Positions 50,332-59,413 are shown, counted from the stretch's first letter. The stretch is DNA of 64,000 bases from Lutibacter sp. A64 (GCF_022429565.1 NZ_CP092487.1:3964616-4028615); one strand, 5' to 3'. The notes: generated by a model from the sequence alone, not told the origin. A program made the numbers and translations.

Positions 50332-51808
50332 TACATTCGATTTTTCTGAATTTTCGAGACAATCGCCAAAAGGAATTGTAGTAAATTATTTTATAATTTT
50401 ATACAAGTCATTAAAATCTTCTTGGGTTTTAATTCCAATATTACTTACAAAAGACACTTCAGAATTAAACCTTACAAAAATTGGATTAGCAGTTTTAGCT
50501 ATTCTTATTTACATTTTAATACGCGCCGTTTTAGTGTATTTAAATTTTAAATTCAAGATAAAAGACAATGCTTTTATTTTAAAACAAGGAATTTTAAATA
50601 AATCAAATATTTCTGTTCCTTTTGAAAAAATTCAACATATAAATTTCAAACAAAATTTTATTCAACAAATAATTAATGTTACTCAGGTAGAAATTGAAAC
50701 TGCTGGTGCAAAAACTGTTGAAATATCTATAAAAGCACTTTCTAGAGAAAAAGCAGAAGCTTTAAAACAAGCCTTATTTTCTAAAATGCAAGAAGTTACA
50801 GCAATTGAAAATAATGAGCCTTCTAAAGAAATTCTTCATAAAGTTTCGGTTAAAGATTTATTGAAAATTAGTATTTCAGAAAATCATTTTAAAAGTTTAG
50901 CATTGTTATTTGCTTTTATTTTTTCAGGATATGTGCAAGTTAAAGATTTTTTAGAAACTTTAGAATTAGATCAAAAATTTGATGCTGTTTTAGAAGAAAA
51001 TGCTAATTCTTTACTCGGAGATTTATTTTTGATGTTATTTTTACTTGTGTTTAGTTTTATAATTTCTGTTGTAATTTCTTTTGTTACAACTTTTATTCGT
51101 CATTTTAACCTACAAGTATCTATTGAAAATAATAGATTAGAAATTAATCAAGGTTTATTTACCAAACAAAATAATATTTTAAAAAAGCAAAAAGTTCAAA
51201 GTATTGAGGTTTCTACAAACCCGATACAACAAAAATTAGGAATTTATAATGTGATTTTCAAACAAGCTGTAAGTGGTAAAATAAATTATAAAAAAATAAT
51301 TAAAGTAGTTGGGTTTAATCAAGCGCATATTGAAATATTAAAAAATATACTTTTTTTAAATACAGATTTTAATAATCAAGAAAAACAGAAACCAGATGTT
51401 TATTATAAAACACAATTGTTTTTTAGGTATTTTTTATTATTACTATTATTAAATGGCATTTTTGGATTAATTTCAAACAGTTTATTTCTTGTGAATCTAC
51501 TGTTAATTCCCTTTTTTGTGGTGTTAGTTTTATTAAAATATAAAAAATGTTATTACAGTTTTAATAATGATATGTTGCTTGTTGGCTCTGGACAAATAGC
51601 AACAAAAACAACCTATTTTGAGCATTTTAAATTACAAAATATTAAAATGAAACAAACAGTTTTTCAAAAAAGAAAAGGCGTGGTAAATTTGGTTTTACAA
51701 ACGGCTTCAGGTAAAATTGTATTGCCTTGTATAAAAACTAGTAAAGCTATAGAAATGTATAATTTTATGTTGTATAAATCAGAAACATCAGTAGAAAAAT
51801 GGATGTAA
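50324..51808 (+). CDS. multi-bPH2 membrane protein (YdbT-like)
   Basis: A 494-residue protein with three helix-pair plus bPH2 units. The PH blocks are recognisable from the repeated pattern xxILKQGILNKSNISVPFEKIQHINFKQ (about 85-112), NRLEINQGLFTKQNNILKKQKVQSIEVS (about 266-293) and LLVGSGQIATKTTYFEHFKLQNIKMKQ (about 420-446). This three-domain layout is the YdbT type. It overlaps the YdbS-like gene upstream by 8 bases and menA downstream by 10 bases, so the three are co-translated. Confidence 0.85.
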   Translation: MNNTFDFSEFSRQSPKGIVVNYFIILYKSLKSSWVLIPILLTKDTSELNLTKIGLAVLAILIYILIRAVLVYLNFKFKIKDNAFILKQGILNKSNISVPFEKIQHINFKQNFIQQIINVTQVEIETAGAKTVEISIKALSREKAEALKQALFSKMQEVTAIENNEPSKEILHKVSVKDLLKISISENHFKSLALLFAFIFSGYVQVKDFLETLELDQKFDAVLEENANSLLGDLFLMLFLLVFSFIISVVISFVTTFIRHFNLQVSIENNRLEINQGLFTKQNNILKKQKVQSIEVSTNPIQQKLGIYNVIFKQAVSGKINYKKIIKVVGFNQAHIEILKNILFLNTDFNNQEKQKPDVYYKTQLFFRYFLLLLLLNGIFGLISNSLFLVNLLLIPFFVVLVLLKYKKCYYSFNNDMLLVGSGQIATKTTYFEHFKLQNIKMKQTVFQKRKGVVNLVLQTASGKIVLPCIKTSKAIEMYNFMLYKSETSVEKWM

Positions 51809-52698
51809 AAAGTTATATTGAAGCAGCGCGTTTAAGAACTTTACCTCTATCAATTTCAGGAATAATTGTTGGAAGTTTTATAGCTGCATCTAAAGGGGTT
51901 TTTAATTGGGAAATTTGTGTATTAGCTTTGTTAACAACTACAGGGTTTCAAATTATTTCAAATTTTGCAAACGATTATGGAGATGGTGTTAAAGGAACCG
52001 ATAATAAAGATAGAGTAGGACCAGAACGGGCCATACAAAGTGGTGCAATTAGTCCAAATCAAATGCTTAATGCTATTAAAATATCTGTAATAATTACTTT
52101 TATAATTGCTGTTTACTTAATTTATAAGGCATTTGGAAAAGAAGATTTTTTAAATCTATTCATCTTTTTTATATTAGGTGTACTTAGTATTGTTGCCGCA
52201 ATTAAATATACAGTAGGTAAAAAAGCCTATGGTTATAGTGGGTTTGGCGACTTGTTTGTATTTTTATTTTTTGGTTTGGTTAGTGTAATTGGTAGTTATT
52301 ATTTGTATTCAAAAGAATTAAATATTACAATTTTATTACCTGCTATTTCTATTGGGTCATTAAGTATTGGTGTACTAAACTTAAATAATATGCGTGATAG
52401 AGCTTCAGATATTAAGTCTGGAAAAAGAACCTTAGTAGTTAAAATGGGAAGCGATTATGCAAAATACTATCATTATTATTTATTAGTTATTCCTTATTTG
52501 TTTACAATATTATATTCAATAATACATTATAAATCACCTTATCAATTTTTATTTTTGCTTACACTTTTTCCAATTATAAAGCATTTTAAAGTGGTTTATA
52601 GAAATAGAAATCCAAAATTATTAGATCCAGAATTAAAAAAATTAGCAATTACTACATTTGTATTTTCTATATTATTTGGAATTGGTTTAATAGTTTAA
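51799..52698 (+). CDS. menA: 1,4-dihydroxy-2-naphthoate prenyltransferase
   Basis: UbiA-family inner-membrane enzyme attaching the isoprenoid tail to 1,4-dihydroxy-2-naphthoate in menaquinone synthesis. The 299 residues have eight or nine hydrophobic segments. The first prenyl-diphosphate motif is NDYGDGVKGTD (about 54-64) followed by VGPERAIQSG, typical of MenA rather than UbiA. The second Asp-rich motif is NNMRDRASDIKSGKRTL (about 196-212). It overlaps the bPH2 gene by 10 bases. menC and menE lie 6-9 kb to the right; menD, menF, menB and menH are not in the window. Confidence 0.93.
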   Translation: MDVKSYIEAARLRTLPLSISGIIVGSFIAASKGVFNWEICVLALLTTTGFQIISNFANDYGDGVKGTDNKDRVGPERAIQSGAISPNQMLNAIKISVIITFIIAVYLIYKAFGKEDFLNLFIFFILGVLSIVAAIKYTVGKKAYGYSGFGDLFVFLFFGLVSVIGSYYLYSKELNITILLPAISIGSLSIGVLNLNNMRDRASDIKSGKRTLVVKMGSDYAKYYHYYLLVIPYLFTILYSIIHYKSPYQFLFLLTLFPIIKHFKVVYRNRNPKLLDPELKKLAITTFVFSILFGIGLIV

Positions 52699-52771
52699 TC
52701 AGTTATGAGTAATAATTATTACATAAGCTCCAAGATAGATAAGATATATTTGTCTTTCACTGTTTGATTAT

Positions 52772-53155
52772 ATGAAAAATCAGTTTTTAGGCATTTTTTT
52801 TTATTTACTTTATTTATTGGCAATGGTACGCCCAGTAATGCCAATAATTGAATATTATGCTAATTACGATTATATTGCAACAGTACTTTGTGAGAATAAG
52901 GATAAACCATATCTAGAATGTAATGGTAAATGCTATTTAAAAAAGCAAATGGATGAGGTAAACCATACTGATCACGATCATAAATCTACAGTGCCGAAAA
53001 TTAATTTTGATGATTACCCAATAACTCCTTTAGGGCAATTTACGTATCATTTTAGAACGCATAAAGAAGCTATTTTTGAAAAAAAGTATAGTAAACATTT
53101 TTCCTTACAAGATTTTTTTAAATCAGATTTTAAACCTCCACAGGCTACCTCTTAA
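52772..53155 (+). CDS. small Cys/His-rich membrane-anchored protein beside a copper-type TonB receptor
   Basis: A 127-residue protein of a family I know only as uncharacterised. One N-terminal membrane segment (about 4-26) is followed by LCENKDKPYLECNGKCYLKKQM (Cys40, 50, 54), a histidine cluster HTDHDH (65-70) and a C-terminus ending KPPQATS. The spacing of Cys and His residues suggests soft-metal binding on the outer face of the inner membrane. Size, single membrane segment and terminal PP recall the HYC_CC_PP-like protein at 27285-27698, which also precedes a TonB receptor. A -7 box TATATTTG lies at 52745-52752. It precedes the copper-type receptor by 265 bases. Confidence 0.7.
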   Translation: MKNQFLGIFFYLLYLLAMVRPVMPIIEYYANYDYIATVLCENKDKPYLECNGKCYLKKQMDEVNHTDHDHKSTVPKINFDDYPITPLGQFTYHFRTHKEAIFEKKYSKHFSLQDFFKSDFKPPQATS

Positions 53156-53209
53156 TTTTTCGTTTTTTTTAATTAATGAATAGCATCTGTATTTAAGTTT
53201 AATTGTTTT

Positions 53210-53225
53210 TACAGTTAAAACTGTA
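53210..53225. promoter_or_regulatory. 16-base palindrome upstream of the copper-type receptor (possible operator)
   Basis: TACAGTT, AA, AACTGTA: a perfect 7-bp inverted repeat about 200 bases before the receptor gene and 55 bases after the small Cys protein. It has the size of a repressor site such as that of a metal-responsive regulator, but the regulator is unknown. Confidence 0.35.
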
Positions 53226-53420
53226 TACTTATGTTGTTTGTATTTACTAATGTATGTTGCATTTTCTTAATGGAATGTATTGTTAGTTAGTTTTTAATAC
53301 GAAATGTTTAATTGCTGTAAGTATTGTTATTAAAATACACACAGCTAGCATTTAAATGTTTTGTATTGAGTTTGATATAATAAAATTTAAAAAATAAATA
53401 ACAACTTATTTAAAGTTATA

Positions 53421-55691
53421 ATGAAAAATAAAAAAATAGTTACACTAATATTTCTATTAATTTCGTTGATTTCTTACGGTCAGTCTTCAAAAATGTTAGG
53501 AAAAATTATTGATGATGTAACAGAAGCGCCTATTGAAAATGCTACGATAAAAATATTGAGTAGTAATATAGTTACCCTAACAAATAAAGCTGGAGAATTT
53601 ACAATTGACGCTGTAAAAGGTACTCAAATTGAAGTTGGTCATGTAAGTTATAAATCTATAATTACAAATTTAAGCAATCAGTTATTAATTAGATTACAAC
53701 CAACTCAAATAGAGTTGAATGAAATACTTGTAGCGGCAAATCCTTTGCAAAATATTTCTCAATCAGTTGTAATTAATGATACTGAAAAAAGAATAAGTCA
53801 GCCTAGAAGTGTAGGGCATTTATTTAAAGAAATTAAAGGTTTTGGAATCACTAAAAAAGGTGGTTATGCATCAGAACCAGTTTTTAGATCTTTTAAATAT
53901 GAGCAATTAAATATTCAATATGATGGAGGAATGAAAGTGTTAAATGCCTGTCCAAATAGAATGGATCCAATTACAACACATGTAATTCCTGAAGAAATTG
54001 AAAAAATTGAAATTGTAAAAGGACCTTTTACCGTGCGTTTTGGACAAAATTTTGGAGGTGTAATTAATTTAGTTTCAAAAAATCCAACAAAAGGGCAATA
54101 CGGATTTCATGGAAGTGTTGAAGGTGGTTACGAATCTAACGGAAATAACTTAGTTACAGGTGCTTCTGCATTGTATGTAACTGATAAGTTTGATGTGTTT
54201 TTAAATGGTTCGTATCGCGATTTTGGTGACTATAAAGATGGAAATGGAACAAAAGTTCCTGCTTCATTTAAAACAACTGATTATTCTTTAAAAATAGGTG
54301 TAAATCCAACAGAAAAACAACGTTTACAATTTAGTTGGAGACAATCTTTTGGTAGCGATATAGATCACGCTGGTTTGCCAATGGATTCGCCTTTTGATGA
54401 TAGTTTTTTAGCAGGAATTGATTATAAAATAAACCAGATTTCAGAAAAAATAACAAGCTTTTCAGTAAAAGTATTCCATTCTTATGTAGACCATTTAATG
54501 ACCAATGAAGGGCGTCCTAGTTTTGCAGCTACAGAGGCCAGTTCTCCAGTAGAAGCTTGGACAACTGGTGGTAAAATAGAATTGGTTTTGTCGCCTTCTA
54601 AAAATATGAGAATTTATACGGGTGTTGATGCTAATTTAATAGATAGGGAAGGAGCAAGAACTAGAATTGTGAAGGTAATGAATGGTACACCACTGGTAAC
54701 TCCAAAAACGTTTGTAGATAAAATTTGGCAAGATGCAAGTTTAAATGATGTTGGTGTTTTTGCTGAAGGAAATTATAAGATTTCTGAAAATACAAGTATA
54801 ACAACAGGTATTAGAGCCGATTTTATTTCAACTTCTTTAGCTGACCCAGCTGCAGATTTTGAAGCTTTATATGGAGGGAGTATTGAAGATGAAACAGAAG
54901 TTAATATAAGTGCAAATACTTCAGTTAAGTATCAAAAAAACGGATTTCAATCACAGTTGGCTATTGGTAGAGGTGTTAGAACAGCTTCTATGATAGAACG
55001 TTATATAAATCATTTTAATGTAGGTGTAGATCCTTACGAATATGTTGGGAACCCAAATTTAAAACCAGAAATAAACAATCAAATTGAGCTATCTTTTATT
55101 AAGAAATTTGAAATAATTGAAATTGGAGCTTCTGTATTCCATTCTTTCTTAGAAGATTATATTTCGGCCATTGTAAATACTGAAATTCCAAGAAAATTTA
55201 TGGCAACAACACCTCCAGTTTATGCAAAGCAGTTTATTAATTTAGACAAAGCAACACAAACGGGTGTAGAGTTTAGTTTTAATGTAAAAGCTTCAGACAA
55301 TTTAACTTTAACTTCTGATGTTTCATACACACAAGCTCAAAATAAAGATTTTAACGAACCATTGGCGCATATTCCTCCATTTATGACAAATTTAGGAGCA
55401 AAATATGAAGCTGAAAATTATTGGCTTGCATTAAGTTCTAGATTGGTAGGTGGTCAAGATAGGGTTTCAGAAACTTTTATGGAAGAGGAAACTCCTGGTT
55501 TTGGAACCTTAGATTTTAGAGCTGGTTATAGCCCTTTTGAAGGTGTTTCCATAGGGGTTGCAGTGTTGAATATTTTTGATAAAAATTATTATGAACACTT
55601 AAACTTTTCATACCAAAACTCTAATATTCTTTCAGGGAAAATTTATGAACCAGGTAGAAATTTTACAACCTATATAAAATATAAATTTTAA
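53421..55691 (+). CDS. OprC/NosA-type TonB-dependent copper receptor
   Basis: A 756-residue outer-membrane transporter. Signal peptide about 1-20; carboxypeptidase-D-like domain about 22-95; plug about 110-220; barrel to the aromatic C-terminal end (NFTTYIKYKF). The plug carries NACPNRMDP, i.e. a CxxxM site at Cys177-Met181, and an extracellular barrel segment has VDHLM, i.e. HxM at His358-Met360. CxxxM plus HxM is the copper-binding set described for Pseudomonas OprC, with nearly the same sequence distance between the two parts. Copper import is therefore a strong inference. The small Cys/His-rich gene upstream likely assists. Confidence 0.9.
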   Translation: MKNKKIVTLIFLLISLISYGQSSKMLGKIIDDVTEAPIENATIKILSSNIVTLTNKAGEFTIDAVKGTQIEVGHVSYKSIITNLSNQLLIRLQPTQIELNEILVAANPLQNISQSVVINDTEKRISQPRSVGHLFKEIKGFGITKKGGYASEPVFRSFKYEQLNIQYDGGMKVLNACPNRMDPITTHVIPEEIEKIEIVKGPFTVRFGQNFGGVINLVSKNPTKGQYGFHGSVEGGYESNGNNLVTGASALYVTDKFDVFLNGSYRDFGDYKDGNGTKVPASFKTTDYSLKIGVNPTEKQRLQFSWRQSFGSDIDHAGLPMDSPFDDSFLAGIDYKINQISEKITSFSVKVFHSYVDHLMTNEGRPSFAATEASSPVEAWTTGGKIELVLSPSKNMRIYTGVDANLIDREGARTRIVKVMNGTPLVTPKTFVDKIWQDASLNDVGVFAEGNYKISENTSITTGIRADFISTSLADPAADFEALYGGSIEDETEVNISANTSVKYQKNGFQSQLAIGRGVRTASMIERYINHFNVGVDPYEYVGNPNLKPEINNQIELSFIKKFEIIEIGASVFHSFLEDYISAIVNTEIPRKFMATTPPVYAKQFINLDKATQTGVEFSFNVKASDNLTLTSDVSYTQAQNKDFNEPLAHIPPFMTNLGAKYEAENYWLALSSRLVGGQDRVSETFMEEETPGFGTLDFRAGYSPFEGVSIGVAVLNIFDKNYYEHLNFSYQNSNILSGKIYEPGRNFTTYIKYKF

Positions 55692-55904
55692 TTATTTAGT
55701 GTATATTTTTGTTTAAAAGCAGTTGTTTAAAAAGTAACTAAAAGTCTTTATTTTAATTTTTACAGAAGTTTATCTTCTTAAAATTAATTAGTTGTAGCTT
55801 TCTATTAAAAATTAAGGCTATAAAAGGTTTTGCTTTTTAGAGAGCTGCTTCTTTTTGTGGAAAATATTCATTAAATTGCAGTAACCATCTAAAACATAAA
55901 TATT

Positions 55905-56585
55905 ATGAAGATTACTTATTTAGGACACGCAACTTTGAGTATTGAAACTAAAGATAAAACCTTGTTAGTAGATCCGTTTATTACAGGGAATGAATTAGCA
56001 AAAGACATAGATATTAATAAATTACAAGCAGATTATATTTTAGTTACCCATGCGCATCAAGATCATATTTTAGACGTAGAAGCCATTGCCAAAAGAACAG
56101 GGGCAAAAGTAATTTCTAATTTTGAGATTGTATCGTATTTTGAAGCCAAAGGAATTGAAGGTCACCCAATGAATCATGGTGGTAAATGGACATTCGATTT
56201 TGGAACTGTACATTTTACAAATGCGATACATTCTAGCTCTTTTCCTGATGGAACTTATGGAGGGCAGCCAGGTGGATTTGTAATTGAAACACAAAACCAT
56301 AGGTTATACATTTCTGGAGATACTGCTTTAACGTATGATATGAAACTAATTCCGGATTTTATTGGTGAATTAGACTTAGCAATTTTACCAGTTGGAGATA
56401 ATTTTACTATGGGAATAAAAGAGGCTATAAAAGCGAGTTCTTTTTTAAATTGTAGCAAAGTTTTAGGTGTACATTTTGATACTTTTGGATATATTAAAAT
56501 AGACCACAAAGAAGCTTTTGAAAAGTTTGCTAAGGCTAAAAAAGAATTGTATTTATTACCAATTGGTGGAAATTTAAAAATTTAA
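55905..56585 (+). CDS. UPF0173 metal-dependent hydrolase
   Basis: A 226-residue metallo-beta-lactamase-fold protein. Motifs are ITYLGHATLSIE at the N-terminus, the metal-binding HAHQDHILD (about 50-58), a histidine in PMNHGG, AIHSSSF and the GDTALTYDM segment (about 139-147), as in the YtkL/UPF0173 family. The substrate is unknown. Orthologues of this gene are commonly found within menaquinone gene clusters of Flavobacteria, matching the position here between menA and menC. It has a 213-base upstream gap without a clear terminator. Confidence 0.88.
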   Translation: MKITYLGHATLSIETKDKTLLVDPFITGNELAKDIDINKLQADYILVTHAHQDHILDVEAIAKRTGAKVISNFEIVSYFEAKGIEGHPMNHGGKWTFDFGTVHFTNAIHSSSFPDGTYGGQPGGFVIETQNHRLYISGDTALTYDMKLIPDFIGELDLAILPVGDNFTMGIKEAIKASSFLNCSKVLGVHFDTFGYIKIDHKEAFEKFAKAKKELYLLPIGGNLKI

Positions 56586-56599
56586 GCATATTTTATATT

Positions 56600-56824
56600 A
56601 TGAATACTCGTAAAATTATTGGTGTACTATTAATTGTTTTAAGTTTGGGATTGGGTTACTTTGGTTTAAATAAAGTAAGCGATAACTCTACTTCAATTGA
56701 AGTATTAGATTTAAAAGTAGACCTATCTAACAATTCAGAAAAAGAATTAGGCTACGTTTATGTTGGCTTAGCAGTTTTAGTGTTAGGAGGAGGTTTATTC
56801 CTTTTAAAAAAGAATAGTAATTAA
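56600..56824 (+). CDS. small two-helix membrane protein (DUF3185-like)
   Basis: A 74-residue protein with one helix at about 6-24 (IIGVLLIVLSLGLGYFGLNKV) and a second at about 51-69 (YVYVGLAVLVLGGGLFLLKK), linked by a short polar loop. The layout resembles DUF3185-type small membrane proteins with a GxxLLVLGxxLxYxGxN start. Function unknown. It lies 14 bases after the UPF0173 gene, likely in one operon, and its stop region overlaps the convergent gene by 4 bases. Confidence 0.7.
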   Translation: MNTRKIIGVLLIVLSLGLGYFGLNKVSDNSTSIEVLDLKVDLSNNSEKELGYVYVGLAVLVLGGGLFLLKKNSN

Positions 56825-57705
56825 TTTTTTATAACGGTAATAGAGGTTTTTTCACCTGTTTTTAAACGTGTTAAAGTGTTAATTGTATTCTCTTGGTCAA
56901 TAATTTCTATTTTAGCAGTGTTTGGAGAAATAGCCCCTGTGTTTAAAGCTAGTACGTCTATAGTTGTTGATTTTGAATTTAATGGAATTACTAATTTTTT
57001 TATGTCTTTATCTACAATATAATTTCTAAGAAAAATAGTTCCATTAACGTAAATATTAATTTTATCACCATCAACTTTTCCAGCATCATAAATATTTAGT
57101 TGAAGTTGAGAAGTATTTGTAAACATTGTTAAATTTTGGTCAGGTTTTAGAATATTCATTTTTAAAGAGTCTAAAGTTAGGGCAACACTTACTGTTGATT
57201 TAACAGAATCTTCAACGTGTTTTGATTTTTTAATTAGTTTATCAATTTTCTTAGCTTTTCGTTCAATCTTTTCAATGTTTCTAAGTTTAATTTCGCCATT
57301 AATACAGTTAGTTCCGTCGTTATAAAGACCTATAAATTTTCCTTCTATGTTTTTTTTAGAATCTATAGTTTTTACATTACCATTAAAATTAATATAACAA
57401 AAATCGTAATCAGAAACTTCAGATTTAGTATAGATAATTCCAACTTCTTTAAAAGAAAGTATGTTGGTTTTAGAATTGTATGCTCCTGTAATAGCAGATT
57501 TGGTTTCATGTTCTCCACCAATATCTGTAATTGAAAAACCTGAAATTAAATTATCGTTTTCTATCAAATTTAGTTGGTAAGATATAAAAGATGAGTCGTT
57601 TAATTTTATAACACCTAAATATTCTTGTTCTTGTTGTGCAAAAATGATTTTGTTAACAAGTAAAAAGGTTAAAATAACAATAAAGTGTCTGTTTTTTTTA
57701 AACAT
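56821..57705 (-). CDS. secreted protein of unknown function
   Basis: A 294-residue exported protein that I do not recognise. A signal peptide (about 1-23, ending IFAQ) is followed by a beta-rich domain of about 115 residues (EYLGVIKLNDSSFISYQLNLIENDNLISGFSITDIGG, NGNVKTIDSKKNIEGKFIGLY). A lysine-rich helical linker comes next (about 143-165), then a second beta domain (about 185-294: QLQLNIYDAGKVDGDKINIYVNGTIFLRNYI, then KLVIPLNSKSTTIDVLALNTG). The second domain resembles an Ig-like or carbohydrate-module fold. A TAAATTTG -7 element (minus strand, 57724-57731) lies 19 bases upstream of the ATG. It overlaps the convergent small membrane protein by 4 bases. Confidence 0.7.
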   Translation of the reverse strand: MFKKNRHFIVILTFLLVNKIIFAQQEQEYLGVIKLNDSSFISYQLNLIENDNLISGFSITDIGGEHETKSAITGAYNSKTNILSFKEVGIIYTKSEVSDYDFCYINFNGNVKTIDSKKNIEGKFIGLYNDGTNCINGEIKLRNIEKIERKAKKIDKLIKKSKHVEDSVKSTVSVALTLDSLKMNILKPDQNLTMFTNTSQLQLNIYDAGKVDGDKINIYVNGTIFLRNYIVDKDIKKLVIPLNSKSTTIDVLALNTGAISPNTAKIEIIDQENTINTLTRLKTGEKTSITVIKN

Positions 57706-57743
57706 TTTTCATTAATTTTGACGCAAATTTAAACTTAAAAGTT

Positions 57744-58115
57744 ATGAAATTAAAAATTATTTTATCTTTAGCTGCTTTGTTATTAGTAACAAGCTTCAGT
57801 TATGCGTCTTTTCCTGTAAAAAGAGTTGCTACAGCAAATTCTGCTACAGAAATCAATAAAGATTTAGATGCAGAAGCATTAATTTCTCCAGCAGCTGCAG
57901 GATCACAAAAAAGTCAAGGTATTGCTTTATTATTAGGTGTCTTTTTAGGTGGTTTAGCAGGACACAAATGGTATTTAGGAAACCCTTGGTATATCAATGT
58001 GCTTTTTATAGTAACATTAGGTGGTTTTGGAGTTTGGTGGGTAATTGATATGATTAGAATTATTACTGGTGATTATCAACCACATAACGGAAGTTATAAA
58101 GCAGATTTCTTTTAA
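57744..58115 (+). CDS. TM2-domain membrane protein
   Basis: A 123-residue protein with an N-terminal signal peptide (about 1-21), a short polar spacer and a C-terminal TM2 domain: GIALLLGVFLGGLAGHKWYLGNPW...VTLGGFGVWWVIDMIRIITGDYQ (two helices, DRF-like position reading DMIRI). TM2 proteins are widespread and of unknown function. It is a single-gene unit: a TAATTTTG -7 element at 57713-57720 precedes it and a strong terminator follows at 58137. Confidence 0.88.
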   Translation: MKLKIILSLAALLLVTSFSYASFPVKRVATANSATEINKDLDAEALISPAAAGSQKSQGIALLLGVFLGGLAGHKWYLGNPWYINVLFIVTLGGFGVWWVIDMIRIITGDYQPHNGSYKADFF

Positions 58116-58136
58116 AAAATAACATTTTTTATAATT

Positions 58137-58166
58137 AAAAGAGAGGCAATTGCTTCTCTTTTTTTT
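58137..58166 (+). terminator. intrinsic terminator after the TM2 gene
   Basis: Thirteen-base arms AAAAGAGAGGCAA and TTGCTTCTCTTTT with one G-T wobble and no unpaired loop bases listed beyond the turn, then a T run to 58166. Confidence 0.88.
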
Positions 58167-58269
58167 GTAATTAATTTTATATATAATTTTTGGCACTAAC
58201 TTGTTTTAAATATAAAAACATAATATATGGCCATTCAACTGGTTTTTAAAAATGAAATGAAGAAAAATT

Positions 58270-58314
58270 GTATCGAGAACTTTTATTTACAGTTAAAATC
58301 ACTATTCTCGACAC
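58270..58314. promoter_or_regulatory. inverted repeat upstream of menC
   Basis: GTATCGAGAA (58270-58279) and TTCTCGACAC (58305-58314) pair over 10 bases with one mismatch, 25 bases apart and 65 bases before menC. It could be an operator or a leader stem; no regulator is apparent. Confidence 0.35.
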
Positions 58315-58378
58315 TAATTTTAAACTAAAAAATATAATAAATTTTTAAATATTTGTACCTTACAATTTTACTGAATTA

Positions 58379-59413
58379 ATGAAAGCAACTTACCAAAAAT
58401 ACATTCTGAATTTTAAACAAGCTAGTGGAACTTCTAGGGGGATTTTAAGAACAAAAGAAACTTTTTTTTTAAAAATAATTTCTGGTGATAAAATTGGAAT
58501 TGGTGAATGTGGTTTATTTAGAGGTTTAAGTATTGACGATAGACCAGATTATGAAGAAAAACTAAATTGGCTTTGTAAAAATATTACTAACAATAGCGAT
58601 GAATTATTAGCGGAGTTAATTGAATTTCCATCTATTCAATTTGGTTTAGAACAAGCTTTATTATCATTAAAAAGTAAAAATTCGTTTGAATTGTTTCCTT
58701 CAAAGTTTACAGAAACTAAAGAAGCCATAAATATTAATGGTTTAATTTGGATGGGAAGCGAAGCTTTTATGAAACAACAAATTGAGGGAAAATTAAAAGC
58801 CGGATTTTCAACCATAAAAATGAAAATTGGTGCTATTGATTTTGAAACAGAACTAGAATTACTGAAAAGTATTCGTAAAAATTTTTCATCAAAAGAAATT
58901 GAATTAAGAGTAGATGCTAATGGTGCTTTTAGTCGAAAAGAGGCTTTAGAAAAATTAAAACGTCTGTCTCAATTCGAAATTCATTCAATTGAACAACCTA
59001 TAAAACAAGGTCAAATTAATGAAATGGCAGATTTATGTTTAAAAACACCATTGCCAATTGCTTTAGATGAAGAATTAATTGGTGTTTTTAATGTAACTAA
59101 AAAGCAAGAATTGCTACAAATAATAAATCCGCAGTACATAATTTTAAAACCAAGTTTAGTTGGTGGTTTTAAAGGGAGTGAAGAATGGATTCGTTTAGCA
59201 GAAAAACAACAGATTGGATGGTGGATAACTTCTGCTTTAGAAAGTAATATTGGTTTAAATGCAATAGCACAATGGACTGCTGTTTTGGGTAGTAAAATTC
59301 CTCAAGGTTTAGGTACAGGAAGTTTATTTACTAATAATTTTGACAGTCCGTTAGAAGTTAAAAACGGACATTTATATTACAATTCAACCAAAGATTGGAA
59401 CGTAAAGTTATAA
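58379..59413 (+). CDS. menC: o-succinylbenzoate synthase
   Basis: Enolase-superfamily enzyme dehydrating SHCHC to o-succinylbenzoate in menaquinone synthesis. The 344 residues have the second-step lysine pair in STIKMKIG (about 138-145), metal ligands in ELRVDANGAF (about 181-190), HSIEQP (about 207-212) and ALDEEL (about 232-237), and the last lysine in YIILKPSLVGG (about 258-268). That order is diagnostic for MLE/OSBS proteins; a dipeptide epimerase is the main alternative, but the nearby menA and menE support MenC. The start is an ATG in an AT-rich context. Confidence 0.9.
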   Translation: MKATYQKYILNFKQASGTSRGILRTKETFFLKIISGDKIGIGECGLFRGLSIDDRPDYEEKLNWLCKNITNNSDELLAELIEFPSIQFGLEQALLSLKSKNSFELFPSKFTETKEAININGLIWMGSEAFMKQQIEGKLKAGFSTIKMKIGAIDFETELELLKSIRKNFSSKEIELRVDANGAFSRKEALEKLKRLSQFEIHSIEQPIKQGQINEMADLCLKTPLPIALDEELIGVFNVTKKQELLQIINPQYIILKPSLVGGFKGSEEWIRLAEKQQIGWWITSALESNIGLNAIAQWTAVLGSKIPQGLGTGSLFTNNFDSPLEVKNGHLYYNSTKDWNVKL

